DNA of 64,000 nucleotides from Roseibaca calidilacus (GTDB lineage: Bacteria; Pseudomonadota; Alphaproteobacteria; Rhodobacterales; Rhodobacteraceae), in assembly GCF_001517585.1 (NCBI RefSeq), contig NZ_FBYC01000004.1, forward strand, positions 310,001-374,000, in the 5' to 3' direction. Each line of letters opens with the position of its first letter. The first letter of the stretch is position 1. Shown piece after piece: positions 27,033 to 35,910 of the stretch. The notes beneath the pieces were generated by a model. It was given only the letters and a program-made list of their open reading frames with translations, was not told the DNA's origin and ran no database searches. The position numbers and the translations under genes were made by a program.

Positions 27033-28132
27033 GCACTTTGTCCCAATACGGGGCGTAACCCCTCTTCGGTTTTCAGCACCATATCCAGCACCAGCGCCGC
27101 AGGGTCAAGGTTCACCGCGCGGCCATGCCTTGCGCGGGCCGACAGCGCGGGGGCGAGTTCGGCAAGCCTTTGCGCGGCCTGTTGGTGCGGCGCAATGCGC
27201 GCCAGAAGGGCCGCTTCGCCTTCCACCGCTTCTGGCCCTGGCCCCATGATGCCTGCGCGCGCCGCGCGCGCCATGAACAGATCGAACAGGCGCAGGAACA
27301 GCGCGAAGCGGGTTTCATTGCCCTTGCCGGTCATCGATTCTGCCAGTCGCAGCGCCCGCGCGCGGTCCATGCGGGGCAGGGTGGCGAATAGCGCGACCAT
27401 CTCGGCGTAAATCTCTGCCCCGCCGCCAAGTGCCAGTTCCACCGCTTGGCCGACCGACCCGCCGGACAGTTCGGCCAAGGTCGCCGGGTCGCCATCGACC
27501 CCGGCTTGGGCAAGGGCGGCGGCGAAATCATCCGCGCCAAGCGCCGACAGCCGCAGATCCCGGCAGCGCGATCGGATTGTGGGCAACAACCGCGAGGGCT
27601 GATGCGACACCAGCAGCAGCGTGGCATTGGCGGGCGGTTCTTCCAGCGCCTTAAGCAACGCATTGGCGGCGTTGGTGTTCATCTCGTCGGCGGCATCCAC
27701 GATCACCACGCGCTGCCCGCCATCCGCTGCCGATAGCCCGAAAAACCCGTGCAACCGGCGCATGACATCGACCGTGATATCGCGCCGCAGGTTGCCCTTG
27801 TCGTCGGGGCCGCGCCGGACTACCAACAGCCCGCCATCCGCGCCCGCGCGCAACCGGCGCACGGTGGGGTTGTCTTCGGGCACATCCAGCGTGTCCGGCG
27901 GGCCGAACATGCCGCCAGTGTCACCGGCCAGCAGAAACCGCGCGATGCGCCACGCCAAGGTTGCCTTGCCAACGCCCATCGGGCCGCTGAGCAACCATGC
28001 ATGGTGCATCCGACCCGACCCGTATGCTTGCAGGAACGCGGCCTCTGCCGCCGCTTGGCCGAACAGAACCGGGGTTGCGCAAGGGTGCGGCGCGCCCTCG
28101 CGCTGGTCGGGCAGGTCCGGCATTTCTGTCAT
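27029..28132 (-). CDS. holB: DNA polymerase III subunit delta'
   Basis: 367 residues. The clamp-loader AAA+ fold shows G50PMGVGKAT58, VIVDAADEMNTNAANALLK and EEPPANATLLLVSH. Delta' is the stator of the clamp-loading complex that places the beta clamp on DNA. Position between tmk and tatD supports the call. Overlaps tmk by 4 nt. Confidence 0.95.
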   Translation of the reverse strand: MTEMPDLPDQREGAPHPCATPVLFGQAAAEAAFLQAYGSGRMHHAWLLSGPMGVGKATLAWRIARFLLAGDTGGMFGPPDTLDVPEDNPTVRRLRAGADGGLLVVRRGPDDKGNLRRDITVDVMRRLHGFFGLSAADGGQRVVIVDAADEMNTNAANALLKALEEPPANATLLLVSHQPSRLLPTIRSRCRDLRLSALGADDFAAALAQAGVDGDPATLAELSGGSVGQAVELALGGGAEIYAEMVALFATLPRMDRARALRLAESMTGKGNETRFALFLRLFDLFMARAARAGIMGPGPEAVEGEAALLARIAPHQQAAQRLAELAPALSARARHGRAVNLDPAALVLDMVLKTEEGLRPVLGQSA

Positions 28133-28755
28133 CGCAGATGCGCCGTGACCCGCGCGGCCATGTCCTGCGCGATGACATCCGGCGCGCGCGTGCCATCAAT
28201 AACCTGCACGCGGGCGGGATATTCTTGCGCCAGTGCCAGAAACCCGGCGCGCAACGCTTCCTGAAAGCCAAGACCAAGTTCTTCGAACCGATCCTCGCCC
28301 GAGCGCCGCGCCAGCCCACGCGCCAAAGCCGCCCGCGCATCCATGTCGATGACAAAGGTCAGGTCCGGTTCGATCCCGATGACCAGATCGTGCAGGCGGT
28401 CCACCAACGGGCGCAGGTTGGCGCGCGCCACGCCCTGATAAACGCGTGTCGAATCCGCGAAACGGTCGGTTATGACCACCGCGCCCCGGTCCAGCGCAGG
28501 CTGGATGGTGCGTTCCAGATGGTCGCGGCGCGCGGCGTTGAACAGCAATATTTCGGTTTCTGCCGACCAGCGCGCCGGGTCGCCTTCGACCAGCAAGCGG
28601 CGGATGGCTTCGGCACCCGGTGCGCCGCCCGGCTCTCGTGTGACGACAACATCATGCCCTGCCGCTGCCAAGCCTTCGGCCAAAAGCCGCGCCTGTGTGG
28701 ATTTCCCGCTGCCATCAATCCCCTCGACGCTGATGAACAGGCCCTGCGCGCGCAT
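28129..28755 (-). CDS. tmk: Thymidylate kinase
   Basis: 208 residues. It has the P-loop FISVEGIDGSGKSTQ, REPGG, ITDRFADSTRVYQG and a LID segment with ARRSGEDRFEELG. It phosphorylates dTMP to dTDP for DNA synthesis. It starts 2 nt after the upstream D,D-carboxypeptidase stop. Confidence 0.97.
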   Translation of the reverse strand: MRAQGLFISVEGIDGSGKSTQARLLAEGLAAAGHDVVVTREPGGAPGAEAIRRLLVEGDPARWSAETEILLFNAARRDHLERTIQPALDRGAVVITDRFADSTRVYQGVARANLRPLVDRLHDLVIGIEPDLTFVIDMDARAALARGLARRSGEDRFEELGLGFQEALRAGFLALAQEYPARVQVIDGTRAPDVIAQDMAARVTAHLR

Positions 28756-28757
28756 CC

Positions 28758-29933
28758 TTAGTTCAGCGCCGTTTCAGTCTCGCCCCGGGCCAGCGCAATC
28801 AGCCGCAGCGCAGCGGCTTGCGCGCGCACCATGAAGCCGCCTGCTGGCACATCGGCCCCGGCCACCAAATCAAAGCTGAGCGGTTCCATCTCTGGCGGGG
28901 TGACAACCAATCGTCCCATCACATCGCCCGCCACGATCGGGGCGGGCAGGGGGCTGTCATATTCCACGCGCGCATCAAGCTGCGCCGCGCCGATTGCCGG
29001 CACCAGCGCGCGGGCGTCTTCGGCCACGACCAGTGGCACGGTAGAGGCCTCTCCCAGCCAGACCGGTGCGGCCGCCAGCACGGTGCCGGGAACGGCGACC
29101 GTCACCTCGGCGAATTGCCGAAATGCCCAGTTTATGATCGATTCCGCCTCTTGCACCCGTTCGGCGGCGCTGTTCAGGCCGCCAAAGGCGAAAACGATCC
29201 GTCTGTCGCCTTGCTGCGCCGATCCGGTCAGCGAATAGCCCGCATCAGAGGTGAAACCGGTCTTCAACCCGTCCAGCCCGATGCCAGCATCCACAAGCGG
29301 CAGACGGTTTTCTTGTTCAATGCCGTTCCAAGTGAACACGCGTTCGCTGAAATAGGGGTAAAATTCGGGGTGTTCACGTATCATATAGGTGGCCAGCGTG
29401 ACCAGATCGCGTTTTGACATGCGGTGGCTCGGTTCCGGCCAGCCAGAGGCATTGGTGATATTGGTGTTGGTCATGCCCAATTCGCGCGCGCGCTGTGTGG
29501 CCATGCGGGCATAGGCGTCCTCTGTCCCGGCCAGCCCTTCGGCCACGACCACCGCGGCGTCATTTCCTGACAGAACGGCGATGCCGCGGATCAGGTCCTT
29601 GGCCGTGGGCCGGTCGCGCATTTCCAGAAACATCCGCGACCCGCCCATCTCATAGGCGCGTTGCGACACGGAGAATGTCGTATCCAGCGCAAGGCGGCCT
29701 TCCTTGATGGCTTCGAACAGCATCTCCAGCGTCATCAGCTTGGACATGGATGCAGGCGCCAGCGGCTGGTCTGCGTTCTTGTCCAGAAGCACCGTGCCCG
29801 TGCTCAGGTCCAGCACATAGGCCGATGTGGCGCGGGTGCTAAAGCCCCCCGGCCCGTCCTGCGCCAAAAGCGCAGTCGGGGCGGCCAGCCCAAGACCCCC
29901 CACAAGGATGCTGGCAATTAGACGGATCGGCAT
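28758..29933 (-). CDS. dacA: D-alanyl-D-alanine carboxypeptidase (penicillin-binding protein 5/6 family)
   Basis: 391 residues from ATG 29933, with a signal peptide (MPIRLIASILVGGLGLAAP...ALLA). The three active-site motifs are Ser62-Met-Ser-Lys65, SGN in VLSGNDAAVV, and KTG in DGLKTGFTSDAG. A C-terminal PBP5 domain follows. It trims the terminal D-Ala of peptidoglycan side chains in the periplasm. Lies 10 nt after the SPOR lipoprotein gene, a likely cell-wall pair. Confidence 0.94.
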   Translation of the reverse strand: MPIRLIASILVGGLGLAAPTALLAQDGPGGFSTRATSAYVLDLSTGTVLLDKNADQPLAPASMSKLMTLEMLFEAIKEGRLALDTTFSVSQRAYEMGGSRMFLEMRDRPTAKDLIRGIAVLSGNDAAVVVAEGLAGTEDAYARMATQRARELGMTNTNITNASGWPEPSHRMSKRDLVTLATYMIREHPEFYPYFSERVFTWNGIEQENRLPLVDAGIGLDGLKTGFTSDAGYSLTGSAQQGDRRIVFAFGGLNSAAERVQEAESIINWAFRQFAEVTVAVPGTVLAAAPVWLGEASTVPLVVAEDARALVPAIGAAQLDARVEYDSPLPAPIVAGDVMGRLVVTPPEMEPLSFDLVAGADVPAGGFMVRAQAAALRLIALARGETETALN

Positions 29934-29943
29934 GGCAACTCCT

Positions 29944-30957
29944 TCATCGACGGACGGCATATGCATCAGCAAAGCCCAGTTTCTTGACTTGGGCAAGGAT
30001 GTCGCGGCGCTCTGCCGCTGTGCTGGCCGGGCCGACCACAACGCGCCAAAACGCATTGCCCTGCGTGCGGCCGGGTTTGATGCTGGCCGTCAGCCCCGCC
30101 TTGCGCATGGTTTCGGTGGCACCGTCGGCGTTCGATTCCACGCTGAAAATGCCGATCTGCACGAAAGGACGGTCCAGCGCGCTGGGCGCGGGTGTGTCCG
30201 TGCTGGCCCCCGCCATGGGTGTTGGCATGGTCGGGACGGCGTCTGCCGCGACTGCGGGGGCATCGGTTGCCGAGGGTGCCGCATCCAGCGTGGCCGTGGT
30301 GATCTCTGACGGTTCCGCGTCATCGCGCCCGAACAGCCGCGCGAAGAACCCGCGTTTGCGCGGCTCTTCTGCGTCCGGTAGGGCGATCATGGTTTCGCTT
30401 GCGGCATCGGCTTCGGCGGTGCCGTCCGGTGCCGATTCGGCGGTGGCCTGTGCCGCAGTTTCGCTGTCCGCTTCGGCGGGCGGGGCTGACGCGGTTTCCG
30501 ATGCAGGCTCTGCCGTGGCGTCGGGCGCAGCTTCGGGCGCGGGGCGTTGCTCTTCCGTGCGCAGGGCAACCACTTCCAACGGGGTCGGTGCACCGGGCAG
30601 CATTCCAACGGCTTCGGCCGCTTCGGCAGACACCTGAAATACCGGGCCGGGATTCATCCTCTCGCGCTTGAACAGCGCGCCCACGGTTTCACGCCCGGAG
30701 TCCGTGTTGCGGATAATCACGCGTTCGGGCGCCTTGACGTCCGGATGTGCGACCCAGACCCCGCCAAGCGACGGGCGGCCATCCCACAGGCCCTTGTCGC
30801 TTTGGGAAAAGACATCGGGCGCTTCGACATCGCGTTCGACCACACCCCCGCCAGCTTGCGCGACAGGTCTGGTTTCGGTGCCATCCGTGCCCTGCAAACA
30901 GCCCGATAGGGCAAGGCACAGGGCAAGCGATATACTGGCTACTCTGTTACTGATCAT
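29944..30957 (-). CDS. SPOR-domain lipoprotein
   Basis: 337 residues. A lipoprotein signal peptide ends in LSGC (about residues 17-20). A conserved segment WDGRPSLGGVWVAHP is followed by a long Ala/Glu/Pro-rich low-complexity stretch (about residues 130-200). A C-terminal SPOR domain (FVQIGIFSVESNADGATETM ending GFADAYAVRR) binds denuded peptidoglycan at division sites in known cases. The layout resembles RlpA-like lipoproteins without a clear double-psi barrel. First gene of the run into dacA. Confidence 0.82.
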   Translation of the reverse strand: MISNRVASISLALCLALSGCLQGTDGTETRPVAQAGGGVVERDVEAPDVFSQSDKGLWDGRPSLGGVWVAHPDVKAPERVIIRNTDSGRETVGALFKRERMNPGPVFQVSAEAAEAVGMLPGAPTPLEVVALRTEEQRPAPEAAPDATAEPASETASAPPAEADSETAAQATAESAPDGTAEADAASETMIALPDAEEPRKRGFFARLFGRDDAEPSEITTATLDAAPSATDAPAVAADAVPTMPTPMAGASTDTPAPSALDRPFVQIGIFSVESNADGATETMRKAGLTASIKPGRTQGNAFWRVVVGPASTAAERRDILAQVKKLGFADAYAVRR

Positions 30958-31113
30958 TCTGCCTCTCTCTCGCGTCGCGCATCCGCTCTGATGGCGGGTT
31001 TAGCGGCAAGCGGTGTCTTTGCGCGTTTTATACGCCAAAACCCGCGCAAGAACAGCCCTGCAAGCCGCTATAAACCGTCTTGTGATTCATTTGCGCAATA
31101 GACCGCGCGCCGC

Positions 31114-32778
31114 CTAGGCCCCAGAGCGGTCGCGCCAGCGATTGACCATCGGGTAGCGCCGATCCAGCCAGAAGGCGCGCAGGCTAAGCCTTGGCCCCGG
31201 TGCCGACTGATACCGCTTCCATTCAGCTATCTGGACCAAATGGGCGACGCGCTCGATTGTAGCGCGTCCGAAACCGCGCGCGACCAGATCGGCCACTGAC
31301 AGGTCATGGTCCACCAGCCCTTCCAGAATCGGATCCAGCACATCATAGGGCGGCAGGCTGTCATCATCGCGCTGGTCGGCGCGCAGCTCCGCCGATGGGG
31401 GTTTGTCGATGATGCCGGGCACGATGACCTCGCCGCTGGGCGCTTTCATCCATGGGGCGTGATTAGCATTGCGCCAGCGGCAGATGTCGAAGACGCGGGT
31501 TTTATACAGGTCCTTGATCGGATTATAGCCGCCATTCATGTCGCCATAGATCGTGGCATAGCCCACCGCGACCTCGGATTTGTTGCCGGTGGTCAACAGC
31601 ATCGCCCCGGTCTTGTTGGAAATCGCCATCAGGATCGTGCCGCGCAGGCGCGATTGCAGGTTTTCCTCTGTCACATCTTCTGCCAGCCCGGCGAAGAGGG
31701 GTGCCAGCGCGTCGCTCATGGCGCGCCGCGGGCCTTCGATGCTGACCTCGTCCAGCTTGCAGCCCAAGCGCCGGGCCTGATCGGCGGCATCCGACAGGCT
31801 GGCGGGTGATGTGTATTCAGATGGCAGCATCACGCAATGCACGTTGTCGGGGCCAAGCGTGTCGGCGGCAATGGTGGCCACAAGCGCAGAATCAATGCCC
31901 CCCGACAGCCCCAGCACGACGCGGCCAAACCCCGATTTGCGCAAGTAATCGCCAAGCCCCATGCACATGGTCCGATAATCCTGCGCCAGATCATCGGGCA
32001 AGGCGGCGCGCGGCCCAGGTTCAGCGCGCCAGCCATCCGGGCCTTGGGTGAAATCGACCGAGACAAGGGCTTCCTCATGCGCGGGCAGTTGCACCGCCAG
32101 CTTGCCGCCCGGGTTCAGAACAAAACTTGCCCCGTCGAATACCTGATCGTCTTGTCCGCCAACAAGATTCAGATAGACCAATGGCAGGCCGGTTTCGACC
32201 ACGCGGGCGACCATATGGGTCATGCGGGTGTCGAACCGCCCCCGCGCATAGGGCGAGCCATTGGGCACAAGCAGCAGTTCCGCCCCGGATTCGGCTTGCG
32301 CTTCGGCGACGTCCTCGTGCCAAGCGTCTTCGCAGATGGGGGTTCCAATGCGCAGCGGCCCAGCGACGAACGGACCGGATATGTCCCCCGAAGCGAACAC
32401 GCGTTTCTCGTCGAACACCTGTTCATTGGGCAGATGGTGCTTGCGGATCACGGCGCGCACCGACCCGCCGCCCAGAACCGCCCAGCAGTTATAGATCGCG
32501 CCGCGCGCGCCCATGGGCAGGCCGATGCCCAACAGCGGCCCATCGGCACAATCGCGCGCAAGCCTGTCCAGCATGGCGCGCAGATCGGCCAGAAAGGCGG
32601 GGCGTTGCACAAGATCTTGTGTCTGATAGCCCGACAGGAACATTTCCGGCAGCGCGACCATATCCGCACCGTCAGCCTTGGCGCGGTCCCATGCAGCGCG
32701 CGCCTTGGCGGCATTGCCCGCAAGATCGCCCAAGGTCGGGTTCAGTTGCGCAAGCGTCAGGCGAAAGCGGTTGGACAT
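31114..32778 (-). CDS. nadE: Glutamine-dependent NAD(+) synthetase
   Basis: 554 residues. The N-terminal nitrilase-type glutaminase has the triad Glu45 (LPEMFLSGY), Lys112 (RKHHLPN) and Cys148 (PICEDAW). The C-terminal synthetase has the PP-loop Ser291-GGIDS296, LTTGNKSEVAVGY and the KPPSAELR motif. It converts deamido-NAD to NAD with glutamine and ATP. Monocistronic by spacing. Confidence 0.97.
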   Translation of the reverse strand: MSNRFRLTLAQLNPTLGDLAGNAAKARAAWDRAKADGADMVALPEMFLSGYQTQDLVQRPAFLADLRAMLDRLARDCADGPLLGIGLPMGARGAIYNCWAVLGGGSVRAVIRKHHLPNEQVFDEKRVFASGDISGPFVAGPLRIGTPICEDAWHEDVAEAQAESGAELLLVPNGSPYARGRFDTRMTHMVARVVETGLPLVYLNLVGGQDDQVFDGASFVLNPGGKLAVQLPAHEEALVSVDFTQGPDGWRAEPGPRAALPDDLAQDYRTMCMGLGDYLRKSGFGRVVLGLSGGIDSALVATIAADTLGPDNVHCVMLPSEYTSPASLSDAADQARRLGCKLDEVSIEGPRRAMSDALAPLFAGLAEDVTEENLQSRLRGTILMAISNKTGAMLLTTGNKSEVAVGYATIYGDMNGGYNPIKDLYKTRVFDICRWRNANHAPWMKAPSGEVIVPGIIDKPPSAELRADQRDDDSLPPYDVLDPILEGLVDHDLSVADLVARGFGRATIERVAHLVQIAEWKRYQSAPGPRLSLRAFWLDRRYPMVNRWRDRSGA

Positions 32779-32851
32779 GTGTCGGGCCTTGGGTGTCTGG
32801 CAAGAATGCCTTCACATATCACGCTGGCCGCCCATGGGAAGGGCCGCCCGC

Positions 32852-33331
32852 TTAGGTGCCACCTGCATCCCGAAACATCTGTTCCATCTGGGCGACCGTC
32901 ATAGCACCTTCATCCGCGTCAAGCCCGCGCGCGTCGAGCGCCGTCTGGTTCAACTGGCGTCGGTCGATCCAGCGCGCGGCCTCGTCCAGATTGCCGCTTT
33001 CAAGCCGCGACAGGAATTGCGCGCTCATATAGCTTGAATTCTCGCGCAACTGCTCTGGCGTGCGGTCCATGTAGCTTGCCAGCATCTCCTGCTGTTGCTG
33101 CTCTGTCAGACGATAAAAGCTGAAACCAGAATCGTTTGATTGGGTCGAAGACAGCGTGGCGTTAATCGCTTCGCCAAGGCTGACCGTCCCCGTTTGCACA
33201 AGGGTCGCCGCACCCATTCCCAGCGTCAGGGTGGCCGCGCTCAGCACAACCCAATCCACGCTGACCGCCCCGCTTTCATCGTGCAACGCGGCGAGCACCC
33301 GAGTGTAGCTGGTAGTCTTGCGCAAAGTCAT
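32852..33331 (-). CDS. Flp pilin-like membrane protein of unknown function
   Basis: 159 residues from ATG 33331. A charged N-terminus is followed by ESGAVSVDWVVLSAATLTLG, resembling the processing site and hydrophobic helix of Flp/TadE-type prepilins. However, the +5 residue after Gly21 is Asp rather than the usual Glu. The C-terminal ~100 residues are polar and helical (QQQQEMLASYMDR). It is longer than Flp pilins, and no tad genes are nearby. Function unknown. Confidence 0.7.
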   Translation of the reverse strand: MTLRKTTSYTRVLAALHDESGAVSVDWVVLSAATLTLGMGAATLVQTGTVSLGEAINATLSSTQSNDSGFSFYRLTEQQQQEMLASYMDRTPEQLRENSSYMSAQFLSRLESGNLDEAARWIDRRQLNQTALDARGLDADEGAMTVAQMEQMFRDAGGT

Positions 33332-33513
33332 AGCCGCGATCCCTTGATGAACGTGCCAGTGTTTCGCCGCAACGTGGTCTGGACATGACATTTTCATGGC
33401 GAGTTTGTGCCGCTGCGCTACAACTATGACAGCCCTCGACTTGCCCGGCCCCCTTGCGCGAACATGTGCCCCCGACTAGGCTATGGCCAAAATCCCAAGG
33501 GGACTTCTGCATT

Positions 33514-34932
33514 ATGGCTTTCAACTCTGCCCTGCCGCGCGCGCTGGTCGCTGCGCTTATTATGTCCACGACTGGCCTTGCACCTGCCATTGCCCAGACC
33601 GATGGCGTTCTGACGCGCCAATACGAGGATGGCGGCGTCTATGAGGGGGAATTCCGCGACGGGCTGCAACATGGCCAAGGCACCTACCGACTGCCCAATG
33701 GGTTCGAGTATTCGGGCGAATGGTTGGATGGGCAGATCACCGGCGAGGGTGTTGCGCGCTACCCTTCGGGTGCCGTCTACGAGGGCAGCTTTGTCGCTGG
33801 CCGGCCCGAAGGTCAGGGCATGATGACCTTTGCCGACGGGTCCACCTATGAAGGGGACTGGGTGGCCGGTGCGATCACCGGGCAAGGCCGCCGGGTCTTT
33901 GCCAATGGCGCGGTCTATGAAGGCGCGATGGTCAATGGTGAACCCGAAGGCGAAGGCACTCTGACCCGTGAAGATGGCTATGCCTATACCGGCACTTGGG
34001 TCGCCGGTGCGCGCGAAGGGCAAGGCCGCATCACCTATCCCGATGGCGCTGTCTATGAGGGAGAGATGCTGGCCGATCTGCGCCATGGCACCGGCACGCT
34101 GACCCGCCCGGATGGCCTGCGCTATGAAGGAGAGTGGCAAGAGGGCGCGCTGCACGGGCAAGGCGTGCTGACGCAGGCCAATGGCGATGTCTATACCGGC
34201 GCGTTCGAAAACGGCCTGCGCCAAGGCGCGGCCACCGTGCAACAAGCCGATGGGCTGATTTTTGAAGGCCAATTCGTGGCCGACCAGCGCGAAGGGCCGG
34301 GCAAGCTGACCGGGCCAGAGGGCTACCTTTACGAAGGCACTTGGGTCGCGGGCCAGATCGCGGGCGACGGGCGGCTGGTGCAGCCCGACGGGTCCGAGTA
34401 TGTCGGCCAGTTCCGCGCGGGCCTGCCCGATGGGCAAGGCCGCATCACCTATGCCGATGGCGCGACCTATGACGGCGCGTGGCGCGATGGGCAGTTCCAC
34501 GGGCAAGGCAGCGCCACCTTCGCGGATGGCTCCAGCTATGACGGCGAACATGTGCAAGGGCTGGCCGAAGGGCAGGGCACCATGACCTTCGCCGATGGCC
34601 GCGTTTATACCGGAACACTCTTGGGCGGTGAATTGCACGGCGAGGGCGAGATGACCTATCCGGACGGGTCGGTCTATACCGGCCAATTCGTCGAAGGGCT
34701 GCGCGATGGGCAGGGGCGCATCGAACTGGCGGATGGCTTTGTCTATGAAGGCGAATGGCTGGCAGGAGAGATCACCGGCACCGGCGTTGCGACCTATGCG
34801 ACAGGCGATGTCTATGAGGGCGAATTCGTGAATGGCCAACGCAATGGCAGCGGCGTGCTACGCTACGCGACCGGCGAAGTGCTGTCGGGCGACTGGGAAG
34901 ACGGGGTGATGACGGTGCGGGATGGGGAGTGA
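33514..34932 (+). CDS. Exported protein made of 18 tandem MORN repeats
   Basis: 472 residues from ATG 33514. A signal peptide (about residues 1-28, ending APAIAQ) and ten linker residues are followed by 18 uninterrupted 23-residue MORN repeats (residues 39-452) plus a partial copy. Typical units are DGSTYEGDWVAGAITGQG and DGAVYEGEMLADLRHGTG. At DNA level this is a 69-bp tandem repeat. MORN repeats form elongated beta-hairpin arrays and can bind lipids or proteins. With no catalytic domain, a scaffold or envelope role is likely; the specific function is unknown. Confidence 0.92.
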   Translation: MAFNSALPRALVAALIMSTTGLAPAIAQTDGVLTRQYEDGGVYEGEFRDGLQHGQGTYRLPNGFEYSGEWLDGQITGEGVARYPSGAVYEGSFVAGRPEGQGMMTFADGSTYEGDWVAGAITGQGRRVFANGAVYEGAMVNGEPEGEGTLTREDGYAYTGTWVAGAREGQGRITYPDGAVYEGEMLADLRHGTGTLTRPDGLRYEGEWQEGALHGQGVLTQANGDVYTGAFENGLRQGAATVQQADGLIFEGQFVADQREGPGKLTGPEGYLYEGTWVAGQIAGDGRLVQPDGSEYVGQFRAGLPDGQGRITYADGATYDGAWRDGQFHGQGSATFADGSSYDGEHVQGLAEGQGTMTFADGRVYTGTLLGGELHGEGEMTYPDGSVYTGQFVEGLRDGQGRIELADGFVYEGEWLAGEITGTGVATYATGDVYEGEFVNGQRNGSGVLRYATGEVLSGDWEDGVMTVRDGE

Positions 34933-34983
34933 TCCCGCCGCGCTTTGTGATGGTCGTGCCGGGTAGTGGGGCGGTCAAATTAG

Positions 34984-35002
34984 AAGCGGCTTAGGGCCGC
35001 TT
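34984..35002. repeat. Small hairpin downstream of the MORN gene
   Basis: AAGCGGC (34984-34990), loop TTAGG, GCCGCTT (34996-35002): a 7-bp stem ending in TTT, about 50 nt after the MORN stop. GAAGCGG recurs at 35009. It may be a weak terminator or part of a degenerate intergenic repeat at the edge of the lower-GC segment. Confidence 0.35.
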
Positions 35003-35090
35003 TGCGGACGAAGCGGTCTTTCGCTGCGTTTGATCCTATGTCTGCTATACTCAACTGCCAAACCAAACCATCAGAAAGGCAGATTTGAAC

Positions 35091-35474
35091 ATGACTTGGA
35101 AACCAAAAAACTATTCGACCATCAGCCCCTACCTCATGGTGCGCGACGCGGAAAAGACCCTTCAGTTCATGGAAGCTGTGTTCGCGGCGACGCGTTTGCG
35201 CCTGCACCCTCGGGAAAATGGGCCAGGCGTGGCACATGCCGAAGCCCGGATAGATGACAGCATCATCATGATGGGCGAGGTGCCCGACGCCAGTGAAGCA
35301 CACATTCACGTTTATGTCCCGAACGCGGAGGAGACCTTTGCAAAGGCAGTGGCCGAAGGTGGGAAAGTGGTCCAAGACCTCACTCGCTCAGGGGATGGGG
35401 ACTATCGCGGTGGGATCGCTGACGGGAATGGCATCGTCTGGTGGATTTCTACGCAAGAAGAATATCGGAACTAG
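35091..35474 (+). CDS. VOC superfamily (glyoxalase/PhnB-like) protein
   Basis: 127 residues from ATG 35091, with an AAGG-type ribosome site; TTG 35085 is possible. It shows the single-subunit VOC pattern: SPYLMVRDAEKTLQFMEAVF, HAEARIDDSIIMMGEVPD, AHIHVYVPNAEETF and GDGDYRGGIADGNGIVWWI. Such proteins are metal-dependent lyases, dioxygenases or resistance proteins, and the reaction cannot be assigned. It is 4 nt upstream of the next gene. This pair has clearly lower GC than its surroundings. Confidence 0.82.
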   Translation: MTWKPKNYSTISPYLMVRDAEKTLQFMEAVFAATRLRLHPRENGPGVAHAEARIDDSIIMMGEVPDASEAHIHVYVPNAEETFAKAVAEGGKVVQDLTRSGDGDYRGGIADGNGIVWWISTQEEYRN

Positions 35475-35478
35475 GCCA

Positions 35479-35826
35479 ATGCTTTGGAATGATGCTGTAA
35501 CGCTTGCAATGAAATGGCCGGAAGTCAGCGAGGCGACGTCCTATGGCGAGCCGTCACTGAAAATCCGCAAGCGACTGCTGGCAAGGCACCGTCTCGACGA
35601 CGACACCATTGTCCTTCTTGACGTCCCGGCAGAGGAACGCGCGCACCTGATAGAGATCATGCCAGAGGTATTCTTTTGCGAACCACACTACCACGGCCAT
35701 GAAATTGTGCTGGCTTATCTCGAACATGCACCGGTTGATGTCATTGAACGGCTTTTAGAGCGGAGGTGGAGAAACTCCGCAAGCAAGCGTTCGGTCACCA
35801 ATTTCAAAAACCGAACTGCGCAATAA
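35479..35826 (+). CDS. MmcQ/YjbR family protein
   Basis: 115 residues from ATG 35479. It shows the family pattern ALKWPEVSEATSYGEPSLKI-like start (here AMKWPEVSEATSYGEP), LLDVPAEERAHLIEIMPEVFF and HYHGHEIVLAYLEHA. The CyaY-like fold is proposed to bind DNA, but function is unknown. Probably co-transcribed with the VOC gene. The GC content of the two is visibly below that of the flanks, a possible sign of acquisition. Confidence 0.8.
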   Translation: MLWNDAVTLAMKWPEVSEATSYGEPSLKIRKRLLARHRLDDDTIVLLDVPAEERAHLIEIMPEVFFCEPHYHGHEIVLAYLEHAPVDVIERLLERRWRNSASKRSVTNFKNRTAQ

Positions 35827-35910
35827 CAGACATTCATTCTCCCCGCAGCATCACGCAGTTTGGGCTCTTTGCGTCGCCGGTGCGCATAGATGTAGGAACC
35901 GCTTACCACC

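Noticed and set aside
33481-34839. 452-codon open frame on the minus strand opposite the MORN gene
   Set aside because: A by-product of the 69-bp repeat: a stop-free antisense frame in one copy is stop-free in all. No ribosome site or family features.
33628-34872. Regular tandem repeats suggesting a CRISPR array or minisatellite
   Set aside because: The 69-bp period is in frame and encodes MORN units without spacers.
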